A stretch of 64,000 bases of DNA from Staphylococcus sp. MI 10-1553 (GCF_010365305.1 NZ_CP048279.1:1302001-1366000); one strand, 5' to 3'. Shown: positions 6,380 to 15,296, counted from the first letter of the stretch. A program made the numbers and translations. Notes: generated by a model from the letters alone, not told the origin.

Positions 6380-7948
6380 ATGAGAGTAGCCATTGTTGGA
6401 ATGGGAACAGCAGGTGTGAGCGTTTTGCGACAGCTCGTTAAATATAAGCAATTTAAGAAAATTGAAGTAGATTTATATGATAATGCTTATAATATGGGAC
6501 AAGGTGAACCTTTTCAAAATGATAGTGAGGACTTTTTAATTAATGTGCCTGTTGACCATTTATCATTAAACATCGATAACATACTAGAATTTAGAGAATG
6601 GTATAACGAACAAGACACTTTTGATTACGGTGATGCTGATTATTTGCCGAGATATGTATTTGGTCACTATATGAAAAGTTATTTAGAACAATTTGACACA
6701 ACATTTGATAATGTCAATGTTATTAAACATGAAGTGACGCATATGTATATTGAAGAGCAAGAAAGTGAAATTATCCCTAAACGTATTGTCGTATGTACAG
6801 GGGACGATGTAGATTCATGTCAAAAATATGATTATGTATTCTTTACGATTGGTACGATGTCTTACAATGATCCATTTGGTTTGAAAGGACAAAAAGGTTA
6901 CATTCATTCACCTTATCCTGCCAATCAAACGTTAGCTGAAGTAGATGATGACGATGCTGTGGCGATTATTGGGACAGGATTAGCGAGTCTAGATGTCGTA
7001 CGTCACGCTTTAAGTCATCATCAGCGTATGCCGATTGTGATGGCGAGTCGTAGCGGTAAATTGCCAAGTGTGCGTGGAACGATGCAGGATATTACCTTTC
7101 AATTTTTAACGGTCGAAAATTTTGATGCGTTGAAGGCAAAAAACATGGGCATCGTTCCTTTAGAAGACGCGGTTGCATTGTTTAAAAAAGAGTTTGAAGT
7201 GCGAGACATTCCATTAGAAAAATTATTGAAACGCCGTAAATATGATACGATTCGTGACTTGAATTATGATTTGAACCATCCAGAAGAAGTCGGTGCATTA
7301 CAAAGTGTATTTGAAACGTTAAAAGAAAATATGGATTGGATTTGGAATAGTTTAAGTCGTGAAGATCAAGAACAATTTATTAATAAATACCATCGCTACA
7401 TGAAAGAAAATACAAATCCAATGCCTAGAGAAACAGCACAATTGTTAGTGGAAGAAATCAAAGCTGGCCATTTACAAGTGTTGTCTGGTTTGGAGCATGT
7501 GCGTCATTTTTATGGTAAATATCGTTTGCGCTTTAAAAATGTTCATGAAGAAATGAAAATGGATGTCATCATTAATGCGACGGGTCCGAAAAAATATTTG
7601 AGTCAATTAGATGATGACGATGCATTACTTCTAGATGTGGCGAACCGTCAAATCGTCCAAGCGCATCCTCTTGGTGGGATTCAAATCGTGCCGTCAACGA
7701 ATGAAGTCATCAGTCCATTGTACGGCACATTGAACAACATGCGTGCGATTGGACAAATGACAAACGGTGTCAACTTTGAACGTAATGGTGTGACCATGAT
7801 TATTCAACAGGCGGTCAGTGCGGTAGAAAACTTATATGACACCTATAAAGCAAAAAAGGCATTAGAAAAAGAAGCACGCAAACAACAGAAGAAAGCGGAA
7901 GAAAAAGCAAAAAAGAAAAAAGAGAAGAAGAAAAAGAAGAAAAAGTAA
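6380..7948 (+). CDS. FAD/NAD(P)-binding protein with poly-lysine tail
   Basis: 522 residues. The N-terminal Rossmann motif VAIVGMGTAGVSVLRQL (residues 3-19) binds FAD, and a second dinucleotide motif VAIIGTGLASLDVVRHA lies near residue 194, as in the FAD-NAD(P)-binding family related to flavin-containing monooxygenases. ATGPKKYL near 400 is the third conserved element. The reaction is unknown. The last 34 residues are almost only Lys, Glu, Ala and Gln, ending in a block of seven lysines after KKKKEK; this is not part of the family fold and may bind nucleic acid or anionic membrane. GTAAGGATGG upstream gives a fair ribosome site. It stands alone between terminators. Confidence 0.8.
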   Translation: MRVAIVGMGTAGVSVLRQLVKYKQFKKIEVDLYDNAYNMGQGEPFQNDSEDFLINVPVDHLSLNIDNILEFREWYNEQDTFDYGDADYLPRYVFGHYMKSYLEQFDTTFDNVNVIKHEVTHMYIEEQESEIIPKRIVVCTGDDVDSCQKYDYVFFTIGTMSYNDPFGLKGQKGYIHSPYPANQTLAEVDDDDAVAIIGTGLASLDVVRHALSHHQRMPIVMASRSGKLPSVRGTMQDITFQFLTVENFDALKAKNMGIVPLEDAVALFKKEFEVRDIPLEKLLKRRKYDTIRDLNYDLNHPEEVGALQSVFETLKENMDWIWNSLSREDQEQFINKYHRYMKENTNPMPRETAQLLVEEIKAGHLQVLSGLEHVRHFYGKYRLRFKNVHEEMKMDVIINATGPKKYLSQLDDDDALLLDVANRQIVQAHPLGGIQIVPSTNEVISPLYGTLNNMRAIGQMTNGVNFERNGVTMIIQQAVSAVENLYDTYKAKKALEKEARKQQKKAEEKAKKKKEKKKKKKK

Positions 7949-8066
7949 GCGCTCTGTTTAGGACGAGCAGTGCTTCAATGTTGAGTTAAAACACAATATT
8001 TTTAATTGATGATGATGATAATTTGATGTTCAATCAATTGTAAATTTAAAAGAGATACGATACTAT

Positions 8067-8104
8067 AGACGCATGGACTTTTTACAGGTCCATGCGTATC
8101 TTTT
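8067..8104 (+). terminator. Terminator after the FAD protein
   Basis: ACGCATGGAC pairs with GTCCATGCGT around a short T-rich loop, followed by ATCTTTT. It separates the FAD gene from the riboflavin leader. Confidence 0.65.
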
Positions 8105-8127
8105 ATGCACAATACAATTTCATATAT

Positions 8128-8256
8128 TCTTTCGGGGCTGGGTGAAATTCCCAACCGGCAGTAAAACATAAGCCTGCGACCCGTATCATTGATTTGATAT
8201 GGCTGATCTAGTGAGAATCTAGAGCCGACAGTGAAAGTCTGGATGGGAGGAAGAAT
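8128..8256 (+). promoter_or_regulatory. FMN riboswitch (RFN element)
   Basis: The conserved RFN blocks appear in order: TTCGGGGCTGGGTGAAATTC, CCAACCGGCAGTAA, GCCTGCGACCCG, CTAGTGAGAATCTAGAGCCGACAGT and GTCTGGATGGGAGGAAG. This aptamer binds FMN and shuts off riboflavin synthesis and transport genes. Here it leads the ribDE-BA-H operon, with an intrinsic terminator between it and ribD. Confidence 0.96.
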
Positions 8257-8359
8257 AGTGACGACATTTTTTCACATACGATATGTGAGTTTATTTGTCG
8301 TATCCAAATTTTGAATGAAAAAGAATCAATGTGTTTTGATCACTTTTCATACATCCTAC

Positions 8360-8388
8360 CACTCGAAGTCGACAATCGAGTGTTTTTT
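8360..8388 (+). terminator. Riboswitch expression-platform terminator
   Basis: CACTCGA (8360-8366) pairs with TCGAGTG (8376-8382), followed by six T. It lies 14 bases before the ribD start codon and is the expected off-state hairpin of the FMN riboswitch. Confidence 0.85.
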
Positions 8389-8402
8389 ATTGAGGTGAAA
8401 GT

Positions 8403-9449
8403 ATGAACCATTATTTAGACTATGCGATACAATTGGCTGAAATGACGCAAGGCCAAACTGGAACGAATCCAGCAGTTGGTGCGGTCATTGTGAAACATGG
8501 GCGCATCATCGGTTTCGGTGCACATTTAAAAAAGGGTGAGCGCCATGCAGAAATTCAAGCGATTGATATGGCAGGTGCACAACATGTCAAAGGCACAACG
8601 ATTTACGTCTCACTCGAACCTTGTTCACATTACGGCAGTACACCACCATGTGTACAACGTATCATTGACACTGGCATTGCGAAAGTTGTCTATGCTGCCA
8701 AAGATACGACGCTACAAGAAACAGGTCATGGCATGATGGTGCAACATGGCATTGAGGTGGAATATCGTCCACATCCACGTGCTGAACAATTGTATGCCGA
8801 TTTTTATAACAGTAAAGAAGAAGCATTGCCCATTGTGACAGTTAAGGTGAGCGCCAGTTTAGATGGCAAACAAGCGACGGATGATTTTGAAAGTCAATGG
8901 ATTACTTCTAAACAGGTAAAGTCGGATGTTTTCCAATTAAGACATTCACATGATGCAATATTAACTGGCAATGGCACACTGACACACGATAATCCAAGTT
9001 TAACGACACGCATAGAAGACGGTCATCATCCAGCGAAAGTGATTTTATCGCGCTCTGGTAAAATCAACTGGGATGCACAGCTCTTCCAAGATCGCGTGAC
9101 ACCGATTTATATTTATACAGAAAATCAAGCACTCACTTCATCATTGAATCATGTTGAAATTATTCAGCAAGCCGAAATTCAAATTGAAGATGTGCTCAAA
9201 GATTTATATCAAAAAGGTTATGGTCATGTCCTTGTCGAAGCAGGCCCTAACGTAACTTCACAATTTTTAGCGTCTCGTTTTGTGACGCACTTCATCCTAT
9301 ATTTAGCCCCGAAAATCATAGGTGGTCAAGGTGTGAATCAATTTTATCGAACAGAATTTGTGACCCCTTTAAACCAACTACCACAATTTGAAATTGTACA
9401 AACTGACATAATAGGTACCGATTTGAAACTGCAAATGCAAAGGAAGTGA
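8403..9449 (+). CDS. ribD: Riboflavin biosynthesis deaminase/reductase RibD
   Basis: Bifunctional enzyme carrying out the second and third steps of riboflavin synthesis: deamination of the pyrimidine, then reduction of the ribose side chain with NADPH. The N-terminal deaminase domain shows the zinc and catalytic site HAE (48-50) and PCSHYGSTPPC (Cys74, Cys83). The reductase domain starts near residue 145 (TVKVSASLDGKQA) and includes LVEAGPNVTSQFL. 348 residues is normal. GAGGTGA precedes the ATG. First gene of the riboflavin operon; expression is set by the FMN riboswitch upstream. Confidence 0.96.
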   Translation: MNHYLDYAIQLAEMTQGQTGTNPAVGAVIVKHGRIIGFGAHLKKGERHAEIQAIDMAGAQHVKGTTIYVSLEPCSHYGSTPPCVQRIIDTGIAKVVYAAKDTTLQETGHGMMVQHGIEVEYRPHPRAEQLYADFYNSKEEALPIVTVKVSASLDGKQATDDFESQWITSKQVKSDVFQLRHSHDAILTGNGTLTHDNPSLTTRIEDGHHPAKVILSRSGKINWDAQLFQDRVTPIYIYTENQALTSSLNHVEIIQQAEIQIEDVLKDLYQKGYGHVLVEAGPNVTSQFLASRFVTHFILYLAPKIIGGQGVNQFYRTEFVTPLNQLPQFEIVQTDIIGTDLKLQMQRK

Positions 9450-9453
9450 CAAC

Positions 9454-10083
9454 ATGTTCACAGGTATCGTTGAAGAGGTAGGTACAATTCAACACATTCA
9501 AAAACGTAACCCTACAACAGCACTGACAATTCAATGCAAAAAAATATTAGACGATATGCACGTTGGTGACTCAATTAGTGTGAATGGTGTATGTCTAACT
9601 GTGACGCGTTTTGATCAACATAGCTTTACAGTGGATGTCATTCATGGAACAGAAAATAAAACCTATTTAGCAGATTTAAAAACGAATGATTCGGTTAATT
9701 TAGAGCGTGCATTATTAGCTACTGGCAGATTAGGTGGCCATTTTGTACAAGGTCACGTCGATGGTAAAGGCGTGATTCAACACATTCAAACATCTCAAAA
9801 TGAATGGATTTATACAATTAAAGCTGAACCTTATTTACTTGATCAAATGATTCCACAAGGGTCGATTGCTGTAGATGGTATCAGTTTAACGGTTTTTAAA
9901 AAATATCGAGATCGTTTTGATATTCATTTAATTCCAGAAACACGTAAAGCAACAATTCTTGCTAATAAAAAACAAGGTGATTCGGTGCATTTAGAAACAG
10001 ATATGCTTTTTAAATATGTCCAAGCCATCACAAAAGAAAAATCACAGCTGTCAGTAGAAGAATTATTGAATGCAGGTTTTTAA
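9454..10083 (+). CDS. ribE: Riboflavin synthase alpha chain
   Basis: Dismutates two molecules of 6,7-dimethyl-8-ribityllumazine to riboflavin and the pyrimidine precursor, as a trimer in the cytosol. The diagnostic N-terminus MFTGIVEEVG is present, and the protein consists of two similar lumazine-binding barrels: SISVNGVCLTV and GHFVQGHVDG in the first, SIAVDGISLTVF in the second. 209 residues is typical. AGGAAG lies before the ATG, four bases past ribD. It is cotranscribed and controlled by the FMN riboswitch. Confidence 0.96.
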   Translation: MFTGIVEEVGTIQHIQKRNPTTALTIQCKKILDDMHVGDSISVNGVCLTVTRFDQHSFTVDVIHGTENKTYLADLKTNDSVNLERALLATGRLGGHFVQGHVDGKGVIQHIQTSQNEWIYTIKAEPYLLDQMIPQGSIAVDGISLTVFKKYRDRFDIHLIPETRKATILANKKQGDSVHLETDMLFKYVQAITKEKSQLSVEELLNAGF

Positions 10084-10096
10084 GGAGGGGCGTTAC

Positions 10097-11278
10097 ATGC
10101 AATTAGACAAAATTGAAGAAGCGTTAGAAGCATTGAAAAAGGGCGACATGATTATTGTCATTGATGATGAAGACCGCGAAAATGAAGGCGACCTCGTTGC
10201 GATTACAGAGTGGATGGATGATAACACAATTAATTTTATGGCGACACATGGTAGAGGCCTCATTTGTACACCAATTACAGCAGAGATTGCTGAACAAGCT
10301 GGTCTCGATAGTATGGTCAAACATAATCGTGATCCCCATGGCACAGCGTTTACACAAAGTATTGACCACGTGCAATCGACAACGGGTATTAGTGCTTTTG
10401 AGAGAACAGCAACAGCGAGAGCATTGATAGATGATACGATGACTGCTGAGACATTTCATCAACCAGGTCATATTTTTCCATTAATCGCTAAAAAGCATGG
10501 TGTCCTTGAACGTCGGGGCCACACAGAAGCGACAATTGATTTAGCGAAGTTAACAGGTGCACGTCCAGCCGGTGTGATATGTGAAATTATGAATGATGAC
10601 GGGACGATGGCAAAAGGTGAACAATTAGAGCAGTTTAAAGAGCAACACCATTTGAAAATGATCTCAATTGAAGACCTTGTTGTTTATATTAAAGCGCAAC
10701 GTCCATTGATTTCAGTGGAAGCGAAAATTAAATTGCCAACCCAATTTGGTGAATTCGACATGTACGGTTTTACTTCAAATATCGACGGTGAAGAACATTT
10801 AGCACTGGTCAAAGGTGACATCCAACCCACGATGAATGTCCGTGTCCATTCCGCTTGCGCAACAGGTGATATTTTTCATAGTGAACGTTGTGACTGTGGT
10901 GAACAGTTAGAAGCGTCAATGGCATATATCCAACAACACGGTGGCATGTTGCTGTATTTGCCTCAAGAAGGGCGTGGCATTGGCTTAATAAACAAACTAA
11001 AAGCTTATGAATTGATTGAACAAGGTTATGATACCGTTTCAGCGAATGAAGCACTTGGTTTTGAGCCGGATTTACGTGATTATGGCATGGCAGCTCAAAT
11101 ATTAAAATATTTTAATATTACAACCGTCAATTTATTAAGCAATAACCCTGAAAAATTATTGGGATTACAACGCTATGGTATTCAAATTGGCGAACGTATA
11201 CCCGTCATCACTGAAACAAATGTGCATAACTATGATTATATGCAAGTGAAAAAATTACAAATGGGTCATTTAATTTAA
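10097..11278 (+). CDS. ribBA: RibBA: DHBP synthase / GTP cyclohydrolase II
   Basis: Supplies both riboflavin precursors. The N-terminal half (to about 200) makes 3,4-dihydroxy-2-butanone 4-phosphate from ribulose 5-phosphate: [11 protein letters not shown] and the HTEATIDLA stretch are its metal and substrate sites. The C-terminal half opens GTP: zinc cysteines are in [15 protein letters not shown], and [10 protein letters not shown] follows. 393 residues. The start is the ATG at 10097 with AAGGAGGGG upstream. An upstream in-frame start at 10070 would overlap ribE and lacks this site. Third gene of the operon. Confidence 0.96.
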   Translation: MQLDKIEEALEALKKGDMIIVIDDEDRENEGDLVAITEWMDDNTINFMATHGRGLICTPITAEIAEQAGLDSMVKHNRDPHGTAFTQSIDHVQSTTGISAFERTATARALIDDTMTAETFHQPGHIFPLIAKKHGVLERRGHTEATIDLAKLTGARPAGVICEIMNDDGTMAKGEQLEQFKEQHHLKMISIEDLVVYIKAQRPLISVEAKIKLPTQFGEFDMYGFTSNIDGEEHLALVKGDIQPTMNVRVHSACATGDIFHSERCDCGEQLEASMAYIQQHGGMLLYLPQEGRGIGLINKLKAYELIEQGYDTVSANEALGFEPDLRDYGMAAQILKYFNITTVNLLSNNPEKLLGLQRYGIQIGERIPVITETNVHNYDYMQVKKLQMGHLI

Positions 11279-11295
11279 ATAGAGGAGGAATTATG

Positions 11296-11760
11296 ATGAA
11301 ATTCGAAGGTCAATTAAATGGTAAAGGTTTAAAAATTGGAGTTGTGGTGAGTCGTTTTAATGATTTAATTACAGGTCGTTTATTAGATGGTGCACAAGAT
11401 GCGTTGAGAAGACATCAAGTAGCAGAAGATGATGTGGATGTTGCATACGTACCAGGCGCATTTGAACTCCCTATCGTCGCTAAAAAAATGGCGCAAACAG
11501 GCAAATATGATGCTGTCGTGACATTAGGATGTGTCATTCGTGGCGCAACATCTCACTATGATTATGTTTGTAATGAAGCAGCAAAAGGCATTGCGAAAGC
11601 GAGTGATGATACGGGGGTACCAGTCATTTTCGGTGTATTGACGACAGAAAATATTGAACAAGCGATTGAGCGAGCGGGTACAAAAGCGGGCAATAAAGGT
11701 GCTGAATCAGCAGTTGGTGCAATCGAAATGGCGAACTTACTACGACAAATGTACGCTTAA
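11296..11760 (+). CDS. ribH: Lumazine synthase RibH
   Basis: Condenses the butanone phosphate with the ribityl pyrimidine to give the lumazine used by RibE; usually a 60-subunit icosahedral shell in bacilli. Conserved stretches are [25 protein letters not shown], and [21 protein letters not shown] with the catalytic His. 154 residues from the second of two tandem ATGs, which is seven bases from GAGGAGG; the first ATG (11293) is only four bases away. The RefSeq-like call could use either. Last gene of the riboflavin operon; the region after it holds a repeat instead of a compact terminator. Confidence 0.95.
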   Translation: MKFEGQLNGKGLKIGVVVSRFNDLITGRLLDGAQDALRRHQVAEDDVDVAYVPGAFELPIVAKKMAQTGKYDAVVTLGCVIRGATSHYDYVCNEAAKGIAKASDDTGVPVIFGVLTTENIEQAIERAGTKAGNKGAESAVGAIEMANLLRQMYA

Positions 11761-12418
11761 TCGACGTCAAATGCGCTTATTTAAAATAGACGAGTGACGT
11801 CTTTGCAGATAAAACCAAGATAAAAAAAGGAAAGGGGGGATGGGACATAAAAATTTTGATGCTATTGATGCAATATTTTTGTTAAACTTGTCCTCCCTAT
11901 GATTTGTGGTTTTTGATTGCCTTCATGGCATCGCTTTCCGAGGGGCTGACTCTTCAACTCAATACGCCTTGATTGAAATGAACACTTGATGGAAGCCGAA
12001 TTGGATTTTGGGAGCAGTACAGAAATCTCATGTGTCACAAAGATTTTGTAGTACTCCCCCCGCAAGGCTAACTAGACTTCTCAAAAGCCTACGTATTGAG
12101 AAGTCAGACAGCTACTGCGATAAACAGTAATCGCTATTTAAAGTAAAGACGTGACTGTTGACAATATGCACTCATTCCCTCAGGAGTCTCAGCCTTCTGG
12201 GCAATCTTAGACCCAATACAGCGAAACTGAGTGCAAGTTGATGAATTCAAGAAAATCAATAGCATCATTTTTTTATATCCCATTCACCCTCATTTTCCGA
12301 CTGCTTTAAAGTCATGAATGAATCATAAATCTCTGAATGGATTAAGGCTTAAAATTTTCTACGTCCCAACCCTTTTTCTATGATAAGCGACAATCATAAT
12401 AATGAAATGTTAGATTTA
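11761..12418. other. Non-coding gap holding repeat copy A within a split terminator-like pair
   Basis: No convincing gene in 658 bases. Outer arms AAAGGGGGGATGGGACATAA (11831-11850) and the GTCCCAACCCTTTTT stretch near 12363-12378 look like the two halves of the common staphylococcal 'GGTTGGGAC' terminator, now about 500 bases apart, with the repeat unit lying between them. Confidence 0.5.
11840..12283. repeat. Interspersed modular repeat, copy A, with inverted ends
   Basis: Full copy of a repeat also seen near 23.7 kb and, shortened, near 17.5 kb. The core (about 11916-12212) contains CGAGGGGCT, GATTTTGGGAGCAGTAC, an imperfect stem around AGAAATCTCATGTG, a perfect 10-bp stem GACTTCTCAA / TTGAGAAGTC, AGACAGCTACTGCG and CCCTCAGGAGTCT. 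The ends are imperfect inverted repeats of about 30 bases: ATGGGACATAAAAA..TGATGCTATTGAT at 11840-11869 faces its near-complement at 12255-12283. No protein is encoded. It may be a structured RNA element or a miniature non-autonomous element. Confidence 0.7.
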
Positions 12419-13405
12419 TTAATGTTTGCGTTTCAAAATTTTACATAATGTAAGCGCACCTAATGTCACGCCTGCAACAGAAATTAACGCTTTTGGCTTC
12501 ACAAACTCTTTAAGCGCCAATGTGATATTTTGAGGTCTTTCTGCCAAACGACGCATGAAATAACCAAACCAATCATCACCAAAAGGTACATAAATAGTGA
12601 AATTGTAACCTTCTTTTGCGATTTCTTCAGCGAGTTCAGATCTAAAGCCATAAAGCATTTGGAACTCAAATTTTGATTTATCAATATTATGTTTTTCAAC
12701 AAAATCTTTAACATGATTAATAATGTGATGATCATGTGTTGCAATCGACGTAAAGTTTTTCGCAGTATGTAACCGTTTTTCAATTAAGCGAATATAATTT
12801 TCATCGATTTCTTCTTTTGCTTGATATGCAATGTAAGGTGATTCTTTATATGCCCCTTTAACGAGTCGTAAGCGTAAGTCTGGATATTTATCAATCAATA
12901 CGTCTGCTTTAAATAAATAAGATTGAATTACAGTACCGACATTGTTGAACTCAGGCTTTAAACGATCTAATGTTTGTGTAATATCAAATAAACTATCATA
13001 TTTTTCTGTGTCAATGTTGATATGCATGTGATCGTATTCTTGCGCTTTAGAAACGATTTGATGTATGTTGCGATATGAAAGGGCACGGTCAAATTCACTA
13101 CCGAGCTGACTCAGTTTGACCGACATGTGTGCGTCTAATTGATGTTCATGAATCGCTTCCATCACTTTTAATATATTATTTTTCGCTTCAATAGCATCTC
13201 GTTCGTTATTCACAAATTCACCGAGATTATCTACTGTAACTGAAATATTTTTCTCGTTCAGTCGTTTAATCGTTTTAATCACATCATCAATTGTATTCCC
13301 CGCGACCACTCTGTTTGCCCCTAGTGAAGGCCCAATGGTTTTCGCTACTGAATTTAAAAATGCATTATTAGACAATGCGATAAAAAAGTGTTTGACTAAG
13401 GCCAT
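12419..13405 (-). CDS. putA: Proline dehydrogenase
   Basis: Flavin enzyme that oxidises proline to pyrroline-5-carboxylate, the first step of proline use as carbon and nitrogen source. It is a single-domain 328-residue enzyme, as in Firmicutes, not the fused PutA. Family stretches include VSVKLSQLG-like 'HMSVKLSQLGSEFD', INIDTEKYDSL, 'RLRLVKGAYKESPYIAY' and the C-terminal 'YVPFGDDWFGYFMRRLAERPQN', which carries the substrate arginines. GGGAGGAA lies seven bases before the ATG. A near-perfect cre box is about 60 bases upstream, matching the known CcpA repression of proline use in staphylococci. Confidence 0.94.
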   Translation of the reverse strand: MALVKHFFIALSNNAFLNSVAKTIGPSLGANRVVAGNTIDDVIKTIKRLNEKNISVTVDNLGEFVNNERDAIEAKNNILKVMEAIHEHQLDAHMSVKLSQLGSEFDRALSYRNIHQIVSKAQEYDHMHINIDTEKYDSLFDITQTLDRLKPEFNNVGTVIQSYLFKADVLIDKYPDLRLRLVKGAYKESPYIAYQAKEEIDENYIRLIEKRLHTAKNFTSIATHDHHIINHVKDFVEKHNIDKSKFEFQMLYGFRSELAEEIAKEGYNFTIYVPFGDDWFGYFMRRLAERPQNITLALKEFVKPKALISVAGVTLGALTLCKILKRKH

Positions 13406-13464
13406 GCTAAATTCCTCCCATTATGTTTCTGTTGTAATATCAGTGTATCATGAACAGATAAGGG

Positions 13465-13479
13465 AAGAAAACGTTTTCA
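13465..13479 (-). promoter_or_regulatory. Candidate cre (CcpA) box upstream of putA
   Basis: AAGAAAACGTTTTCA matches WTGNAARCGNWWWCA at 14 of 15 positions and has the perfect palindrome GAAAACGTTTTC. It lies 60-74 bases before the putA start. Confidence 0.7.
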
Positions 13480-13580
13480 TATCAAAAGGTGCGAATTTTA
13501 TAAAGTCGAGTGGTTACGCTATCATTCAGTCATCATTCAATGTGAAAAAAGTTATAAAAAGAGTATTCATAATGCATGAT

Positions 13581-13688
13581 TCACTGGTGTACTTCTATCG
13601 TAATAGGCTCTTGAGCGATCGCTGCGATAAGTGGTGTACATAAGAAAAGAATGATGCATAACAAACATTTATAAACGAGCTTCATCAT
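13581..13688 (-). CDS. 35-residue exported peptide precursor, new call
   Basis: An ORF of 35 codons. It begins MMKLVYKCLLC, has a hydrophobic core IILFLCTPLIAAIA and ends QEPITIEVHQ. This is a classical short signal peptide, with likely cleavage after AIA and a ten-residue released peptide. AAAGGAG lies three and six bases before two tandem ATGs, and a perfect TTGACA lies about 50 bases upstream (13735-13740 on the minus strand), though the -10 is poor. The size and layout recall Phr-type or other processed signalling peptides, but no Rap-like or RRNPP receptor gene lies nearby. It could also be a small membrane peptide left uncleaved. I recognise no named family. Confidence 0.58.
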   Translation of the reverse strand: MMKLVYKCLLCIILFLCTPLIAAIAQEPITIEVHQ

Positions 13689-13901
13689 GAACTCCTTTAA
13701 TCTGACTTTGTTTATTTACAATATAGCACGACGATGTCAAGTTTTGATGAAATCACTGTGAAGTTCTTCTAAAGATAATAAAATACAGTTATGAATATTA
13801 ATATAGTGTAAATGGCGTGACTGAATCTTTACGATATCTTTAAATGACGGGCAAGTAAATCATGGTAAAATAAAGTGAAATCTTTTTAAGGGAGATAGAC
13901 A

Positions 13902-14234
13902 ATGTTTAGAGATATGACATTCTACATTTTTGGGACGCAGTTAGACACATTTGTGCAGTATTTTATATTTGAACTGATTGTATTGGTCGTTATCGGATTA
14001 ATTATAGGTATTTTAACAAAGAAAATTTGGCCAGTTATTGTCGTAATTGTGGGTTTGAATGTAATAGATGTAGGAGTTTTAGCGCAATTTAATGTAAGCC
14101 AAGGCGAGGGAACATTCTTTGGACAATTGATGTTACTCTTAGTGGCAAAATTTTTCCCTACATTTTATGAGATTTTATTAACTATATTATTATTACGTGT
14201 GAGTTGGATGCGTAAAACATTTAAACTTGTATAA
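13902..14234 (+). CDS. Small integral membrane protein, function unknown
   Basis: 110 residues with three hydrophobic segments (about 18-40, 44-62 and 73-98) and a short basic C-terminus RKTFKLV. AAGGGAG lies before the ATG at 13902. I do not recognise the family. It stands between the exported-peptide gene (divergent) and an alpha/beta hydrolase, with its own terminator, so nothing ties it to a neighbour's function. Confidence 0.68.
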   Translation: MFRDMTFYIFGTQLDTFVQYFIFELIVLVVIGLIIGILTKKIWPVIVVIVGLNVIDVGVLAQFNVSQGEGTFFGQLMLLLVAKFFPTFYEILLTILLLRVSWMRKTFKLV

Positions 14235-14241
14235 AATGAAC

Positions 14242-14297
14242 GCAACACGTGAAATGGTTGTGGCGATATGTCATGACGGATTCACGTGTTTTTTATG
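14242..14297 (+). terminator. Terminator after 13902 gene
   Basis: AACACGTGAA pairs with TTCACGTGTT across a loop of about 33 bases, and is followed by a T run. Confidence 0.75.
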
Positions 14298-14375
14298 TTT
14301 TTAGTCGCGATGAATGGGGGAGTCACGCTATAATAGATGTTATAATACATAGAATTAAAGGAAGGATAATGGAGT

Positions 14376-15200
14376 ATGTGGAAATGGGAAACTGAAGGTG
14401 AGGCTAAAGGGGTCATCGTCATTGTACACAATATGCTAGAACATACAGGACGTTATGCCTATGTCATTACTCATTTGAAACGCAATGGCTACCATGTCAT
14501 TATGGGCGATTTGCCAGGACAAGGCCAAACTTCGCGTATGAATAAAGGGCAAATCCAAAACTTTGAAGTCTACCAAGAGCGCGTGTTGGAATGGGTTGAA
14601 ATCGCTGAAGAATATCATTTGCCTATTTTTATGATTGGCGTCGGATTAGGTGGTTTGATTTGTTTAAACTTATTAGAAAAAGTGCAATTGGATATAGAAG
14701 GTTTAATTTTACTTTCGCCACTCCTAGCATTTCAAAAACATTATAAAACGCGTAAAAATATTTTAGTGTCCAACATTGGTGACGTTTCAAAAGGGACAAA
14801 GTTTGATATAGGTATTGAAGCTGAGGCACTGACACGAAATTCAGAAGTACAAGAAGAAACTCGAAATGACCCGATGATGTTAAAAAAAGTGAGCTATCAT
14901 TGGTATAAAGAAGTTGTACGTACAATGAAAGATACAGCTGATCATCTTCATAAATTAACGGCCAAACCGATGTGCATTATGTACGGGACAGCTGATCAAA
15001 TTTCGGATACTGAAGTGACACATCAATTATTGCAATCATTGAATTTAGATGAAGTTTATTTTAAAGCGTGGCCTGAGCTTGCACATGAAATTCATAATGA
15101 ACCTGAACGTGAAGCCGTAATGCGTTATATTTTGAGCTTTTTAAACAATCGGGTGTATGCGGCAGGCTATTTAGTTGAAGATGAAAATAGCCTTAAATAA
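14376..15200 (+). CDS. Alpha/beta hydrolase, lysophospholipase-like, lacking the nucleophile serine
   Basis: 274 residues of the monoacylglycerol lipase/PldB-like alpha/beta hydrolase fold. Family marks are VIVIVHNMLEHTGRYAYV at the oxyanion region and GDLPGQGQTSR, the usual 'D-x-x-G-x-G-x-S' turn. The nucleophile elbow, normally G-x-S-x-G, reads GVGLG (residues 88-92), so the catalytic serine is a glycine (Gly90). The candidate acid (YGTADQISD) and histidine (ELAHEIHNEP) remain. It may therefore be a non-catalytic or altered enzyme. As I recall, the S. aureus homologue also has glycine there, which would make the loss old. The ATG at 14376 has AAAGGAAGG upstream. Confidence 0.82.
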   Translation: MWKWETEGEAKGVIVIVHNMLEHTGRYAYVITHLKRNGYHVIMGDLPGQGQTSRMNKGQIQNFEVYQERVLEWVEIAEEYHLPIFMIGVGLGGLICLNLLEKVQLDIEGLILLSPLLAFQKHYKTRKNILVSNIGDVSKGTKFDIGIEAEALTRNSEVQEETRNDPMMLKKVSYHWYKEVVRTMKDTADHLHKLTAKPMCIMYGTADQISDTEVTHQLLQSLNLDEVYFKAWPELAHEIHNEPEREAVMRYILSFLNNRVYAAGYLVEDENSLK

Positions 15201-15296
15201 GTAAAAAATATACAAAAAGTATAGGATGAACGATTAATTTTCGTTTGTCCTAAAAATTCATCGTTGAAAGAAAATGGAAAACGTGTTAAATTATAT

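Noticed and set aside
11862..12065. Minus-strand 67-codon ORF in repeat copy A
   Set aside because: It crosses the repeat stems and is not kept in copy B.
13335..13643. Plus-strand ORF across the putA start and operator
   Set aside because: It overlaps putA, the cre box and the exported peptide and lacks a ribosome site.
15228..15262. Hairpin AGGATGAACGA / TCGTTTGTCCT after the alpha/beta hydrolase
   Set aside because: A fair stem but followed by A and not T residues on the plus strand, so termination there is not supported.
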